Assembly: GCA_030041495.1 (NCBI GenBank)
Contig: JASHNT010000087.1
Location: forward strand, 1-64,000
Length of the DNA: 64,000 nucleotides
Reading direction: 5' to 3'
Source: Bryobacteraceae bacterium
Lineage (GTDB): Bacteria > Acidobacteriota > Terriglobia > Bryobacterales > Bryobacteraceae
In this document: piece after piece, positions 7,466-17,800 of the stretch
Numbering within the stretch: the first letter of the stretch is position 1
Layout: each line of letters starts with the position of its first letter
Program-made: the position numbers and the translations under genes
Notes under the pieces: model-generated
What the model saw: only the letters and a program-made list of their open reading frames with translations
Told to the model about the DNA's origin: nothing
Databases searched by the model: none

Positions 7466-9187
7466 TCACCCCGTGATCGACTTCCAATTCTTCGCCAAAT
7501 GCTCCGCGGTGCGCCACGCCAGAGCCTGGATGGTCAGCGTCGGATTGCGCGCACCGCTGGTGCCGAACACGCTGCCGCCGAGCATCGCCAGATTCGGAGC
7601 CTCGTGCGAAAAACCCCACTTGTCGACCACGCTGGTCTCCGGGTTATCGCCCATGCGCGTGCCGCCGTAAGTGTGCGTGCTCAGGTTGGGACCGTTGGGA
7701 TTGCCTTTGCTGACCATGATCGCGCCGGCGGCCCGGAACCACTGCTCCATCTTGTCCTGCGCGTGCATCGCGGCGCGGCGCTCATTTTCGCGGCTCATCG
7801 TGGTCACGCGAATCACGGGATCGCCCAGCGGGTCCTTCACCTCCGGATCGAGGTCGAGGAACGTGGTCTCATAAGGAAAGGTGTTGGTCTGAATGTAAGC
7901 CGAAACGGTCCGGCACGCGTTCTGGTGAATCCATTTCTTCCATTCCGAGCCCCAATTGCGCCCGGTCTGGCCCCAGGTGGATCCGCTGGCAGCAGCGATG
8001 GGATGGCGCTCCGTGTAGACCGTCAGGCTCGCGCCGCCGATGAACCCGAGGCCGCTGTGATCGAAGCTATCGTCGGCCCATTCGTCGATCACCACGCCTT
8101 GCGAAAGGATCGCGCCGTACCAGACGTTCAAATCCTCGGGGAACAAAGCGCTCGCGTTGGCTCCGGCCTGCGCATCCCAGTGCCCGAAATAGTGCTTGCC
8201 CACTTGGCCGTGGTTGTTCGCGAGGCCGCTTGGGTATGCTTTCGATTTCGACAGCAGCAGCAGCCGGACATTTTCGTAAGTGTACGATCCCACCAGCACG
8301 GCCTTGGCAGGTTGAAAATATTCGCGATTGTCAAAGATGTAAGTGACGCCGGTCACGCGGCCGCGGTCGTCGGCATTGATGCGCGTCACCTGTGCGCGGT
8401 CAACAATCGTCAGGTTTTTTGTCTTTTGGGCTTTGGGAATGGTTGAAAAGCAGGTGGAATTTTTCGCCTGCAAATGACAGCCCCCGCGATCGCAATAGCC
8501 GTGATAGCCGCAGGAGCCGCGGCCGTCGCGCGGGACCGAGTTGATGGCCGCGGGCGAGTGAAACGGATTCCAGCCCAGGCTCCGCGCGGCTTTCTTCATC
8601 ATTTCCAGATAATCGCAGGAGCGCAGGGGCGGCATCGGGTATTCACGGCTCCGCGGGCCCTCGAAAATATTACCCGCTTTATCGATCTTGCCCTGGACAT
8701 TTCCCGCCTTCCCGCAGACGCCGACTTCGTGTTCCACGGTGTCGTAGTACGGCTCCAGCTCGTCGTAGCCGATGGGCCAGTCTTCGACGGTCGAGCCTTG
8801 CGGGAGGTAGGTCTTACCGTAACGTTTGACCGTTTCGCTGACGGTCTTGAAGTCCCAGGGCTTCAGCCGCCAGCTTTGCGCGTGGTAATGAATGGACGTT
8901 CCGCCAATGGCGTTCATCATCGGGCTGGGGCCGCCGCGCCGGGCTGTGCCGGTGGGGCTGTTGCGCACCGTGGGCGCCTCACGGCGGAGCTTATCGCCGG
9001 TGGTGACCATCGCGCGAACGTTGTTGTAAATTTCGTCGGCCTTGAAATCGCGATGCGGATCCATCCACGTGCCGGCTTCGATCCCGGCGACCTTCAATCC
9101 GGCGCGGCACAACGGCAGCACCGCGACTCCTCCGGCCGCGCCCAATCCGACAACGGCAACGTCCACGGGTTTGAGCGTCACAGGCAT
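7466..9187 (-). CDS. GMC-family oxidoreductase (gluconate 2-dehydrogenase large-subunit-like)
   Basis: A 573-residue FAD enzyme. VDVAVVGLGAAGGVAVLPL near the N-terminus is the dinucleotide fold, and IEAGTWMD follows. NAIGGTSIHYHAQSWRLK is the GMC signature-1 region. Near the C-terminus, LSTHTYGGTRMGDNPETSVVD and SGARNPTLTIQALAWRTAEHLAK are the FAD/substrate closing motifs with the active-site His and Asn. It probably oxidises a sugar, polyol or gluconate. No Tat leader is visible on it; it follows its small subunit (an RR-leader protein) by 12 bases and is likely exported with it. The electron acceptor, often a cytochrome c, is not encoded beside it. Confidence 0.9.
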   Translation of the reverse strand: MPVTLKPVDVAVVGLGAAGGVAVLPLCRAGLKVAGIEAGTWMDPHRDFKADEIYNNVRAMVTTGDKLRREAPTVRNSPTGTARRGGPSPMMNAIGGTSIHYHAQSWRLKPWDFKTVSETVKRYGKTYLPQGSTVEDWPIGYDELEPYYDTVEHEVGVCGKAGNVQGKIDKAGNIFEGPRSREYPMPPLRSCDYLEMMKKAARSLGWNPFHSPAAINSVPRDGRGSCGYHGYCDRGGCHLQAKNSTCFSTIPKAQKTKNLTIVDRAQVTRINADDRGRVTGVTYIFDNREYFQPAKAVLVGSYTYENVRLLLLSKSKAYPSGLANNHGQVGKHYFGHWDAQAGANASALFPEDLNVWYGAILSQGVVIDEWADDSFDHSGLGFIGGASLTVYTERHPIAAASGSTWGQTGRNWGSEWKKWIHQNACRTVSAYIQTNTFPYETTFLDLDPEVKDPLGDPVIRVTTMSRENERRAAMHAQDKMEQWFRAAGAIMVSKGNPNGPNLSTHTYGGTRMGDNPETSVVDKWGFSHEAPNLAMLGGSVFGTSGARNPTLTIQALAWRTAEHLAKNWKSITG

Positions 9188-9199
9188 CCGCTCATTCCC

Positions 9200-9772
9200 T
9201 TACTGATTCCCCCAAGCAGATCCCCGATAGGGTGGGGCTTCCTTGTCCATCCTCTGCATATCTGCCGAGGTTGCCGAACGCGGGCCGGGATAACGAATAA
9301 TGTCCCAGCCCTTGCCGCCGGTGTTACCGCCATAATGCGGATCGCCGAAGGTTCCCTGCAGCGTGTAGGTGCGCGCCTGATTAAAGAACCCTTGCAGATT
9401 CTGGGGAAGGGACATCAGCACGGCGTCGCGTTTTTCCGCGGACAAGTCCCCGAACCCGGCGCCCTGGGCGCGGATCGCGAATTCGTCCAGCGCGGCGAGT
9501 CCAGCCACCCACGCGTCTTTCTGCGGCGCGAGGTAGCCCGCCATTTGCACATCGATGTAATTCGCTGCGCCCAGCTCCAGCGCGCCCGGACCCAGCTCAT
9601 CGGCGGGGATGATGCGATCCACCAGCATCTCCGTGGTGCGGCGCTGGGCGGGACTGAGCGAGCGCGGCTGGTTCGCGGTTTGCGCGGCGGAGCGGATCGC
9701 CGAAACCGGCACCAGCGCCGCGGAAGCCGCGGTTACGATCACCGCTCGCCGGCTTACTTCGTGGTCAGCCAT
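9200..9772 (-). CDS. Gluconate 2-dehydrogenase subunit 3-like protein
   Basis: A 190-residue protein of the gluconate_2-dh3 family, a helper subunit of GMC dehydrogenases. The N-terminus MADHEVSRRAVIVTAASAALVPVSAIRSAAQ is a twin-arginine-type leader (SRRAVI plus an alanine-rich helix). The mature part has LSPAQRRTTEMLVDRIIPADELGPGALELGAANYID, the family hallmark, and ends FGDPHYGGNTGGKGWDIIRYPGPR. I start it at ATG 9772 because that gives the leader; the track extends it to 10549 through the GT2 gene. It probably carries the GMC subunit through the Tat pathway. Confidence 0.88.
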   Translation of the reverse strand: MADHEVSRRAVIVTAASAALVPVSAIRSAAQTANQPRSLSPAQRRTTEMLVDRIIPADELGPGALELGAANYIDVQMAGYLAPQKDAWVAGLAALDEFAIRAQGAGFGDLSAEKRDAVLMSLPQNLQGFFNQARTYTLQGTFGDPHYGGNTGGKGWDIIRYPGPRSATSADMQRMDKEAPPYRGSAWGNQ

Positions 9773-9822
9773 GCCGACAGTATATCGCGGCGAAGATTTC
9801 ACGGCAGGGCGGGCCGCGCGTT

Positions 9823-10725
9823 TCAGCGTCCCGCTTGCGAACCCATGTTTTGGCCGCTCAAAAGCATGCTCAGACGCTTGAAGTTGAACGCGAGGAGCGC
9901 ACGAAGAATCGCGCCGCTGCGGAACCGGAAACCAGCGAAAAAGCCGTTGTATTTCCCAAGAAACTCGGCCGCGCCCACGATCCGGTCCGCCTGCGCCAGA
10001 GGGTAGTCGCGCAGAGGATCTTCGCCGGCATGAAGGGTGGCATGAATGGAAGGGATCACGTAAATCTTTTTGCCCGTGCGCCGGACCTGCATTGCCAGGT
10101 CCAGATCCCCCCAGTACTCCCCGAAACGCTCGTCGAAGTAATTCATGTGGCGCAGAAACTGTTTGCGCACCAGCAGCGCGTCGCGGCTGGCGTATTCGAC
10201 GGCGGCGGGCTCCCCGGACGGATCGATCTTCATGACGCGCAGGACACCCGCCGCCAGATCCTGCGCGGAGGGAATGCGATAGGTCCGCGACACAGGCTCG
10301 CCTTCGGGATTGAGCAACAGCGGGCAAACCGCAGCCGCACCGGAATCCGCTTCCAGCCGGTCCGCCAGGCGCGCCACCGTATCCGGAAGCACTTCCACAA
10401 AAGGCGAGAGGAACAACAGGAGTTCGGCTTTGGCCGTGCGCAGGGCGATGTTCATCGCGCGGGTCGCGCCGAAGTGTTGGGGCAGGCGCAGAATCTGAAC
10501 CGAGGGATACTCGGCGTCCAGGCGAGGGCCGTCGTCGTGGCTGCCGCAATCGACAATGAGGATTTGCAACCGAGCGGCATCGCTCGACCGCTGCAAGGCC
10601 TCGATCGCGCGCCGTAGCTCTTGGGCTTGATTAAACGCGACCAGAATCGCCGAGACGCGAGGGCCGCTCGGTTCCTGCTGAACCGCCGCGGGTTCAGGCG
10701 CGACCACCGGGGGCTTGGCTGGCAT
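9823..10725 (-). CDS. Family 2 glycosyltransferase of the exopolysaccharide operon
   Basis: A 300-residue GT-A transferase, the last gene of the four-gene polysaccharide operon. VSAILVAFNQAQELRRAIEAL, ILIVDCGSHDDGPRLDAEY and the donor loop ALRTAKAELLLFLSPFVEVLPDT are GT2 motifs. The usual DxD or DDD is replaced by LSPFVE, a variation seen in rhamnosyl/WcaA-like branches, so metal use is uncertain. GEYWGDLDLAMQVRRTGKKIY is the ED-like acceptor motif (here GDLD). There are no strong transmembrane segments. It likely adds one sugar to the lipid-linked repeat unit. Confidence 0.85.
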   Translation of the reverse strand: MPAKPPVVAPEPAAVQQEPSGPRVSAILVAFNQAQELRRAIEALQRSSDAARLQILIVDCGSHDDGPRLDAEYPSVQILRLPQHFGATRAMNIALRTAKAELLLFLSPFVEVLPDTVARLADRLEADSGAAAVCPLLLNPEGEPVSRTYRIPSAQDLAAGVLRVMKIDPSGEPAAVEYASRDALLVRKQFLRHMNYFDERFGEYWGDLDLAMQVRRTGKKIYVIPSIHATLHAGEDPLRDYPLAQADRIVGAAEFLGKYNGFFAGFRFRSGAILRALLAFNFKRLSMLLSGQNMGSQAGR

Positions 10726-10745
10726 GTTCTAGAGCAAGCCCGGAC

Positions 10746-11714
10746 CTATCGCTGGGCCGGTCCGGACGGCGTGTGGGAGCCTCTTGGCGAGGGCGCAGGG
10801 CCCACTGGCATGGCATCCTGCTCCATTGTCCCTCCCTCGATCTCCTCCGGCTCGCCGGCTTCCTTGGGCGTGTAGTAGGAGTGATAGTAAGTGTACTTGC
10901 TGTACAGTTCGCCGCGCCGCGCGCCATTGACCACGATGCCCAGCACGTTATTATTGCACAAAGATTGCATCGCCCGCGTGACCGAATCGATGGTGGTATG
11001 CCCGATGCGAACCACCAACAGAGTGCCGTGGCACAGCGTCGAAAGCAGGTTGGCGTCGGCGGCGAACAGCAGCGGAGGGCTGTCGAGAACGATCCAGTTG
11101 AACAGACTGGGCAGCCGGTCCATCAGCAGCTTTACCTCGCGTAGGTTCAGCAGTTCCAGAGGATTGATCACCGCTTCGCCCGCCGGCATGACATACAGCG
11201 TGGTGCCGGCCAGCTTGCGGATGCATTTGTGCAAGGGAGCCTTCCCCAACAAATAGTCGGTGATGCCGGGGCTGCGGTCCAGCCCGAACAGCGTGTGCAT
11301 TAACGGGCGGCGGAAGTCGAAGTCCGCCAGCAAGGTATTGTTGCCCGCCAGATGCGATTCCGCCAGCGAAAGGTTCGCCGCGGTGAGGGATTTGCCTTCG
11401 GCCGGCGAGGGGCTGGTGATCACCACGGAGTAAATCGGCTGGAGGCTCTTCATGTGATTGAGCCGCGTGCGCAGCGTGCGGAACTCCTCCATGGGAGCCT
11501 CATGCGGACGGTTGATGTCGATCAACAGCGAGTCCGTCGCGGCGCGGAACGGGACCTCCTCAATCTGCTCCAGAAGGCCGGCCAGGTTCGCCCCCGGCGC
11601 TTCCAGCGTAGTGGTTGCCGCAGTGGCGGGTCCATTTTGTTGAGGACGCGCGGCTGGCGACGAAAGGAGCCCGGCCTGTTCGGCGCGGCGCAGGGCATCA
11701 TGTACTCGGCTCAT
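10746..11714 (-). CDS. CpsD/CapB-type bacterial tyrosine kinase
   Basis: A 322-residue BY-kinase that works with the GumC/Wzz-like protein to control polysaccharide chain length. VVITSPSPAEGKSLTAANLSLA is the Walker A site (with Ala where PGEGKS is usual), NTLLADFDFRRP is Walker A' and WIVLDSPPLL is Walker B. The C-terminal tyrosine cluster YSKYTYYHSYY is the autophosphorylation tail. It is separate from the membrane activator, which is encoded 16 bases upstream, as in Firmicutes and many Acidobacteria. The SRVHDALRRAEQAG start is typical of the family. Confidence 0.92.
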   Translation of the reverse strand: MSRVHDALRRAEQAGLLSSPAARPQQNGPATAATTTLEAPGANLAGLLEQIEEVPFRAATDSLLIDINRPHEAPMEEFRTLRTRLNHMKSLQPIYSVVITSPSPAEGKSLTAANLSLAESHLAGNNTLLADFDFRRPLMHTLFGLDRSPGITDYLLGKAPLHKCIRKLAGTTLYVMPAGEAVINPLELLNLREVKLLMDRLPSLFNWIVLDSPPLLFAADANLLSTLCHGTLLVVRIGHTTIDSVTRAMQSLCNNNVLGIVVNGARRGELYSKYTYYHSYYTPKEAGEPEEIEGGTMEQDAMPVGPAPSPRGSHTPSGPAQR

Positions 11715-11730
11715 ATGTGAAATTCCTCCG

Positions 11731-13386
11731 CTATTGCGCCCGGGTGGTGAAAATATAATACGCGACCGAACCAGCCATGAGCACCGCGGCGGCCAGGCAG
11801 GCGGTGGTCCAGCCCAGCCACGCCAGACGCCGCCGACGGCGCACCACGAAGTCGTTTTCCAGCAGCGGGATGCTTCCCAAGATCGCCATCTGCGTATACG
11901 CCCGCACGTCCTTCAGGTTCTTGAGGGAGGTGTCCTTCATCTCGCGCGCTCCGGCGATTACGATGCCAAACACCAAGCCCAGGCCGGCCCCCACCGCGAT
12001 CACCTCGGAACGGATCGGGTAGGTGGGACTTTCGGGATCGGACGCCGGGTCCAGGATTTGAAGATTCTCGCCCTCCTGGCGGTTCTCCATATCCTGCGTC
12101 ACCTGACCCGCCGTCAACTTCTTGCTCATTTCCTCGTATTTCTCTTTCTTGAGGTCGCGCTCCCGCAATAAATCCTGATACTCCTTTTCACTTTGCGGAA
12201 CACCATTGATGAGAGCCTGCAGCCGGGTGGCCTGTTGGTCGATGGTCTTAAGCTGGCGGTTCAGGTCCTCGAGTTGCGCGTCATCGGCCTGAATCTGCAT
12301 TTGGTAGTGTTGCATGTCGGCCTGCCGCTGCAGGTCTTCCCTAACCACGGCCGGGCTGACGGCCTTCCCCGAGGTTGCGTCTTTCTTAGCCGCGGCATCC
12401 TCCTGCGCGATCTTGTCCCGATCGGCCTTGGCAATTTCCAGTTGCGCCTTGGCGGCTTTCACATCGGGGTAACTGTCGGTGTAGCGCTGGAGCAGTTCCT
12501 GCACCATCTTTTCGAGATTGTCCACCTGGTTTTCCGCTTGCAGCAAGCGGGGACTTTTCTGCTGCTGCTGCTGTTGGGCTTCCTGGGGCTTGATCTTCTC
12601 CAACTCCTCTGAGCTGGTCTTGTAAATGTTGAGGTTGCCCTCCAGCATCAGCTTTTCCGCCTGCACGCGGCTGATCGATCCATTGACGTTGCCGCGCTCC
12701 TGTTCGAGAAGCTGAAGCTTCTGGTAATTTTCGCCCTGCTGCTCCGGCAAAGTTCCGTTGTTCTGCGCCTTGTAGGCCGCCAATTGCGTTTCGACGGCTT
12801 CCAGGTCCTTGCCCGCATTCTCGGTTTGATCGTGGAGAAATTGCGTAAGTTGGGCGGCGCGATTGGCTTCATCCCGGGAGCTGGCGTCGATAAATTTGCT
12901 GATCAGCTCATTCACCACTTTCATCGCCTGGTGGCGATCCGGGTAAGAGAAAGATACCTTGAAGGCGGGCACGGTGTGGCCTTGCTGGGTGACCCCCAAG
13001 GGATCGATCTTGATGTCCTTCCGCATACTGTCCAGCACGTCCTCGAGCGGCTGGCGGCTGAGTTCCTTGGGGTACAGGTTGTAGGTGCGGACGATGTTGG
13101 TCAGGGTCGCGCGGCTCTCAATCTGCTCCGTCATCGAATTGATCTGGTCGAGAATATCCTGGGTCATCACGCCCTGGACCAGGTTGGTGGGCAACTGCTG
13201 CTGTTCCACCTTGATGATGCCCTCCGAGACGTAGGTATCCGGCCATAGATACGCGCCGACGACGCTCGCAACCAGACAGAATAAAAAGGGACCAAAGATC
13301 CAGCCCTTGTGCCGTCGCAGAATATCGATATAATCCTCGACATCCAACGCCCTTCGCTGAATGTTATATCCTTCGGTTGGCTGCAT
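11731..13386 (-). CDS. GumC/Wzz-family polysaccharide co-polymerase
   Basis: A 551-residue inner-membrane protein. The Wzz domain covers roughly residues 12-110, with the first transmembrane helix at GWIFGPFLFCLVASVVGAYL. A long periplasmic coiled coil follows, with a glutamine run (EAQQQQQQKSP) and GNRD-like motif. The second helix lies near 470 (VIAVGAGLGLVFGIVIAGARE) and a third at the C-terminus (LAWLGWTTACLAAAVLMAGSVAYYIF). It regulates export and chain length by contacting the CpsD kinase on the inside and the Wza-like channel outside. GGAGG lies eight bases before the start. Confidence 0.92.
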   Translation of the reverse strand: MQPTEGYNIQRRALDVEDYIDILRRHKGWIFGPFLFCLVASVVGAYLWPDTYVSEGIIKVEQQQLPTNLVQGVMTQDILDQINSMTEQIESRATLTNIVRTYNLYPKELSRQPLEDVLDSMRKDIKIDPLGVTQQGHTVPAFKVSFSYPDRHQAMKVVNELISKFIDASSRDEANRAAQLTQFLHDQTENAGKDLEAVETQLAAYKAQNNGTLPEQQGENYQKLQLLEQERGNVNGSISRVQAEKLMLEGNLNIYKTSSEELEKIKPQEAQQQQQQKSPRLLQAENQVDNLEKMVQELLQRYTDSYPDVKAAKAQLEIAKADRDKIAQEDAAAKKDATSGKAVSPAVVREDLQRQADMQHYQMQIQADDAQLEDLNRQLKTIDQQATRLQALINGVPQSEKEYQDLLRERDLKKEKYEEMSKKLTAGQVTQDMENRQEGENLQILDPASDPESPTYPIRSEVIAVGAGLGLVFGIVIAGAREMKDTSLKNLKDVRAYTQMAILGSIPLLENDFVVRRRRRLAWLGWTTACLAAAVLMAGSVAYYIFTTRAQ

Positions 13387-13409
13387 AAAAAATCTCCTCC
13401 GAGGCCGGC

Positions 13410-14105
13410 TTATTTGACGATGATGGTGTCGCCGTTTTGCAGGGCGATGTTTTTATCCAGGTTCTTGCCCTTGACGTAATCGTTGTAGTTGAAAAAGTAG
13501 CGGTCTTTGCCGCGGATAATGGTGATCTTGCTGCGATTGGCAAAGGTGTCCAGGAAGCCGCCGGCTTCGTTGATGGCTTCAAACACGGTGGTCGGGTTCT
13601 TGATCAGCGGATAATCGCCGGGCCGTTTGACCTCCCCGGTGACTGAGTAAGTTTTGCTGCGGACGTCGTAGACCGTGACGGTGACGCTGGGATCCTTGAT
13701 CTGCGACTTCAGTGCGTCGGATAGCTGCTGTTCCAACTGTTTGGGAGTAAGCCCCGCGGCGCGCATTTCACCCACCAGCGAGACGCTGATCATGCCGTCC
13801 GTACGAACCGGATAGAGGTGGCTCCAGTCCTTTTCCCGGAACACATCGATGTCCAAAATATCGTTTGGTCCAATGATGTATGTGGACTGATCCACGGCGG
13901 CGCTGTTGGCGGCCGGATCGCTCAAGCCGGGGAGCGGTTTGGGGGCATCGGGAGCCCCACTGGGGGTGCCAACGCCCGTATTGTTGTTGTTGTTATTCTG
14001 GTTTTGCGCGTCGGCGGCGGCCGCGAACAAAACCGGAAGAACTAGCAGTACCGTCAAACCTCTCCAAGTCACCTGACTGCTCCCTGGGAAGCTATCCCGC
14101 AACAT
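13410..14105 (-). CDS. Wza-like polysaccharide export protein
   Basis: A 231-residue exported protein, first gene of the operon. The signal peptide spans about residues 12-34 (WRGLTVLLVLPVLFAAAADAQ). An asparagine-rich NQNNNNNNTG stretch follows. Then come the polysaccharide export (Poly_export) domain (YIIGPNDILDIDVFREKDWSHLYPVRTDGMISVSLVGEMRAAGLTPKQLE) and one SLBB domain (YSVTGEVKRPGDYPLIKNPTTVFEAINEAGGF). There is no lipobox Cys, unlike E. coli Wza, so membrane attachment may differ. It forms the outer-membrane exit. AGAGG precedes the ATG by six bases. Confidence 0.9.
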   Translation of the reverse strand: MLRDSFPGSSQVTWRGLTVLLVLPVLFAAAADAQNQNNNNNNTGVGTPSGAPDAPKPLPGLSDPAANSAAVDQSTYIIGPNDILDIDVFREKDWSHLYPVRTDGMISVSLVGEMRAAGLTPKQLEQQLSDALKSQIKDPSVTVTVYDVRSKTYSVTGEVKRPGDYPLIKNPTTVFEAINEAGGFLDTFANRSKITIIRGKDRYFFNYNDYVKGKNLDKNIALQNGDTIIVK

Positions 14106-14256
14106 TCAAACCTCTTTACAGTGTATAACGTAGTCGATCAGCCGACGCCATCGCCCCGGGGGATGATGTCATACCATAAATAGAAGAACAAACATCTGGA
14201 GGCCCTGTCTAGTAACCGATGTACCGGGACCGAACCATGTTTTTCGCAGGCACCTT
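14106..14256 (+). other. Divergent intergenic region between the polysaccharide operon and the EVE gene
   Basis: A 151-bp gap between divergent starts. On the minus strand CGTTATACACTG lies about 25 bases before the Wza-like start and could serve as a -10 region, but I see no convincing -35. Nothing else is recognisable. Confidence 0.5.
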
Positions 14257-14676
14257 ATGAACTATTTCCTAGCCAAAACCGACCACGACACCTATTCCAT
14301 CGACGATCTGGAGCGTGAGCATAAGACCACTTGGGACGGAGTGACTAATCCCCAGGCCGTCCGAGCCATCAAGGAGATGCGGCCGGGGGACAAAGTGTTC
14401 ATCTACCATTCGGGCAGTATATCTGCCGTCGTGGGATTGGCCGTTGTGCAGTCCGCCCCCCGGCCCGACCCACGCAACGCCAAATCCGCAGTCGTCGATC
14501 TCGAGTTCCTATGCCGCATCGACCCGCCCGTGACTCTGAAAGAGATCAAGGAATCCAAGAAGTTTGAGGATTGGGCCCTGGTCCGGCAGGGGCGGCTATC
14601 GACCATGTCCGCTCCGGCGAAATTTGTGGACTGGATGCGGAGCCGCTCCAGCTCATTCGCCTCGGCTTGCGGCTAA
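14257..14676 (+). CDS. EVE-domain protein (thymocyte nuclear protein 1-like)
   Basis: A 139-residue protein spanning a single EVE domain of the PUA-like fold, thought to read modified bases in DNA or RNA. It begins MNYFLAKTDHDTYSIDDLEREHKTTWDGVTNPQAVRAIKEMRPGDKVFIYHSG, which matches the YWLxKxEP.xYS...WDGVRNxQAxNxMRxMKxGDxxFxYHS signature of this family. VDLEFLCRIDPPVTLKEIKESKKFEDWALVRQGRLSTM continues the fold. No restriction or defence gene is adjacent, so this is probably the housekeeping form. Confidence 0.9.
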   Translation: MNYFLAKTDHDTYSIDDLEREHKTTWDGVTNPQAVRAIKEMRPGDKVFIYHSGSISAVVGLAVVQSAPRPDPRNAKSAVVDLEFLCRIDPPVTLKEIKESKKFEDWALVRQGRLSTMSAPAKFVDWMRSRSSSFASACG

Positions 14677-14803
14677 CCCGCCGTCGGCAGGTAATCTCAG
14701 AAGCCGGCACAGGGCCGGTGCGGCCCAAAAACGGCCAGGAACCGTGGCCCTATGCCCCGGGCCAGGCGTAGTTCACCCGCCGCGGGTTGTGGCGGCGAGT
14801 TCC

Positions 14804-17800
14804 TCAGAAGCTGAAGCGCGCGATGACCGTCCCGGTGCGAGGGGCGAATACCTGGTTGTTGGGCGGTTGCGATAGGGCCGTATTCGGCGCTGCGTACGCG
14901 TCGATTACACCGTAGCCCGCTGTAAGCACTTTCACTCCGTTAACGAGACCGCCGTAGATGATCGGACTCTGCGGATTGAAGGACGTGCCCGGGTTGGCCA
15001 TGATGGTGCGGTTGAAGACGTTCACGAACTCGCCGCGGATCTGGAGGTTCATCCTCTCCTTAATCCGGAAGTTGCGGCCGATATTCGCGTTCTCGATGGG
15101 CATGCGCGGTCCGCGAAAACCCGGGTACAGCGTGCCTGTCGCCGGACAAGCCGCGTTGATTGGACACTGAGCCCAGGCGCCCGGATTCAGAACCTGGGTG
15201 AAATACGGGTTGAAGGTGCTGTGGTTGTTGATGTTCACACCGTGCATATAGAAGGGTTGTCCGGTGTAGAACTCTTCTCCGTTGACCTGCTCCGCAGTGG
15301 GATTGCCCGGAGGTGTGAGTAACTGGCCGGTCTGATAGTTCCCAAAGAAGCCAACTTGCCATCCTTCCGTTACTAAGTTCTCCCATTTGTTGAAGAAGCC
15401 GGCCTTGGGAACCGTGTAGATCAGGTTGAAATTGAGCGTGCGAAAAGGGATGTTCTGCAGGTCCCAAACCGAGTTGTTGGGATTGAAAAAGTCCGACTGC
15501 CGCGCGGCGCGCGTGAAGCTCTTGGCCCAGGTGAAAGAGCCGCCGGCTTGCAGATTGTGGGAGAAGCGCTTGGTTGCCTTGGCCTGGAGCGAGTTGTACA
15601 GCGAATCGCCGGTAGGCGAGCCCGACGGTCCCAGATTCGGGAACTGCGGGTAAGCCTTAATCGCGGTCGAAAGTAACGTGGAGGGCGAGGCGCTGTAGTA
15701 GGGCAGTAAATATCCGCTGTTGGGCAGGCCGGCGGCGGCTTCGTGCTGCATCACGGCGACCGAGCTGACGGGCTGGCTCAGCAGAGCCCGATCCGCATTG
15801 TTGTTGTAGGTCGAGCTGGGGCAAACCGTCAGAGGATTCGACGGGCATGGACCGGTGCCCGGCAGCGGGAACAATCCGTACATGGCGTAATCCTGCGCCG
15901 AAATCTGGTTCAGAAAGCCCAGAGGCCCGGGGAGCCACACTGCATGGTTGCCCACATAAGCTGCTTCCAGGATGAAATTGCGGGTAAATTCGCGCTGAAT
16001 GCCGAAACTGTATTGATCGATGCGCGGCGGCCGGTTCTGATTCCGGTCCGGCATGGTCGGCGCTCCGGCCGTGGTGCCGTAGTTGGGGTAGATGCTGGCC
16101 GGGTTTACGCATCCGATACCGCAATACGGGCTCGACGGTAAAACCGGCCACACCGGTTGGGGAACGGCGCCCGGCGTTTCGATGTCGACAAAAGAGTTGA
16201 TGCCGGCCGGTTGATTCAATCCTGAAACGGACACTGTGCTCCCCGCCGCCGCACCGACAAACTGGTACGCGAGGCCCCATCCCGCGCGCAGCACCGTTTT
16301 AGGATCGAGCTGATAGGCCACGCCGATGCGGGGTCCGAACGCCCAGGGATAAGCGGGCTGGTATTGGAAGCCGGGATAGCCGCCATACACCGTGCCGCCC
16401 GGATGGCCGCCGGCGTTCAGGTTGATGACGTTCTCGCCGAACTGAGCCCAGCGGTTGTAGGTCTCTTTCTCGACCGTGTTCAGGTCGTAGCGCAGCCCGT
16501 AATCGATGGTCAGCTTACGCGCGATCTTCCAGGAGTCCTGCGCATACCAATCCCAGGTCTGATAGCCGGTGTGCGTTTCGCCGGGGGCGCTCTGCGCGAT
16601 GGTGTTGTAGTCGCCCAGCAGGAAGCTGGCGTAGTTGAACCCCGTGCTATACGGCAGATAGCTGACCGCCGGAGTGAACGGTTCCGAGGTCGCATTCTGG
16701 CCCGCGGTGAATGTGACCACGGGGTACGGCTCCGCGATGTCGCCGGTGAAGTACGCTTCGCCGCCGAACTTAAATGTGTGCCGGCCTTTCACCCATGTCA
16801 GGCCGGTCACGGAGGTGACCTTGCCCTCCCATTTCGTAGTTTGGCTGGGAGGTCCGACATTCTGCATGCCGCCGAACTGGCCATCCGTCACGCCGTTAAG
16901 GACCGGAATGTTGCGGTTCGCCAGGAAGCCGGCGATCCCGATAGTCTGCTCCGCGTTGTAGTTCAGGACCGGCGCGGGGTCGTCGTACTTTGTGCGCTGG
17001 TAGCCGATTCCCATGTGCAGTAATAGCGTCGGAGACAGCGTACGATCGTAATTCAGGCGGTAAATCCAGGTCGGAATAAACGTGCCGACATACTGCCCGA
17101 TGCTCAGCGGCAACCCGTCCGCAAATCCCTGAGCGGACACCTGGCTCTGAGTATTGTTCTCCGAATAGTAGAACGACAGCTTGTCTTTGGCCGAAACGTT
17201 GTGGTCGATCTTGATCGACGGAATCGCCGAGTAACGGTGGCTAGGAATCTGACCGTCATAGTTGCCGGAAATCAGGCTCGGCGTGGAGGGCGCGGGGAAT
17301 TCGTCCTGGAAGATCACCGAGACGCGGTCGAAACGCGTCGGCGGAATCGAGTTGGCGGGGAACGGGTACGCGTAGCCCAACCCGTTGGCGGCTGTGCCGC
17401 GCGTTAGCGGATCGTAGATCTCGTTGGCGTACTGCACACTGCCAAGCGGATCCTTATACCCGTTGCCCAGGGGCTGAGTCGCGCTACCCGTCAGGCCGGC
17501 CAGCGCGCACAAAGAGCAGGTCCCTACGGGCGAAATGCCCGAGAAGTTGCCCTGAGTGTAGGCCGAGTAGGGAACGGTGTCCGTGAAAGACAACTGCGTG
17601 GTTTCCAGATACTCCTCGTAGCTCCAGAAGAAGAACGTTTTGTTGTGGCCGTCGTAGATTTTCGGAATGTAGACCGGCCCGCCGAGCGTGCCGCCGAAAT
17701 CGTTGCGGCGGTTGCGCGGCCGGAACTTCCCTCCGTCGCCGCCGGAGAGACTGCCCGGCCCGCCGCTAATGCTGAACGGGTCGCCGGCGTTCAAGTCTTC

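Noticed and set aside
8474-10006. 510-residue plus-strand ORF opposite the GMC oxidoreductase and its partner
   Set aside because: It is antisense to two genes with strong family motifs and crosses their boundary; its composition is the reverse-frame Arg/Gly/His-rich type.
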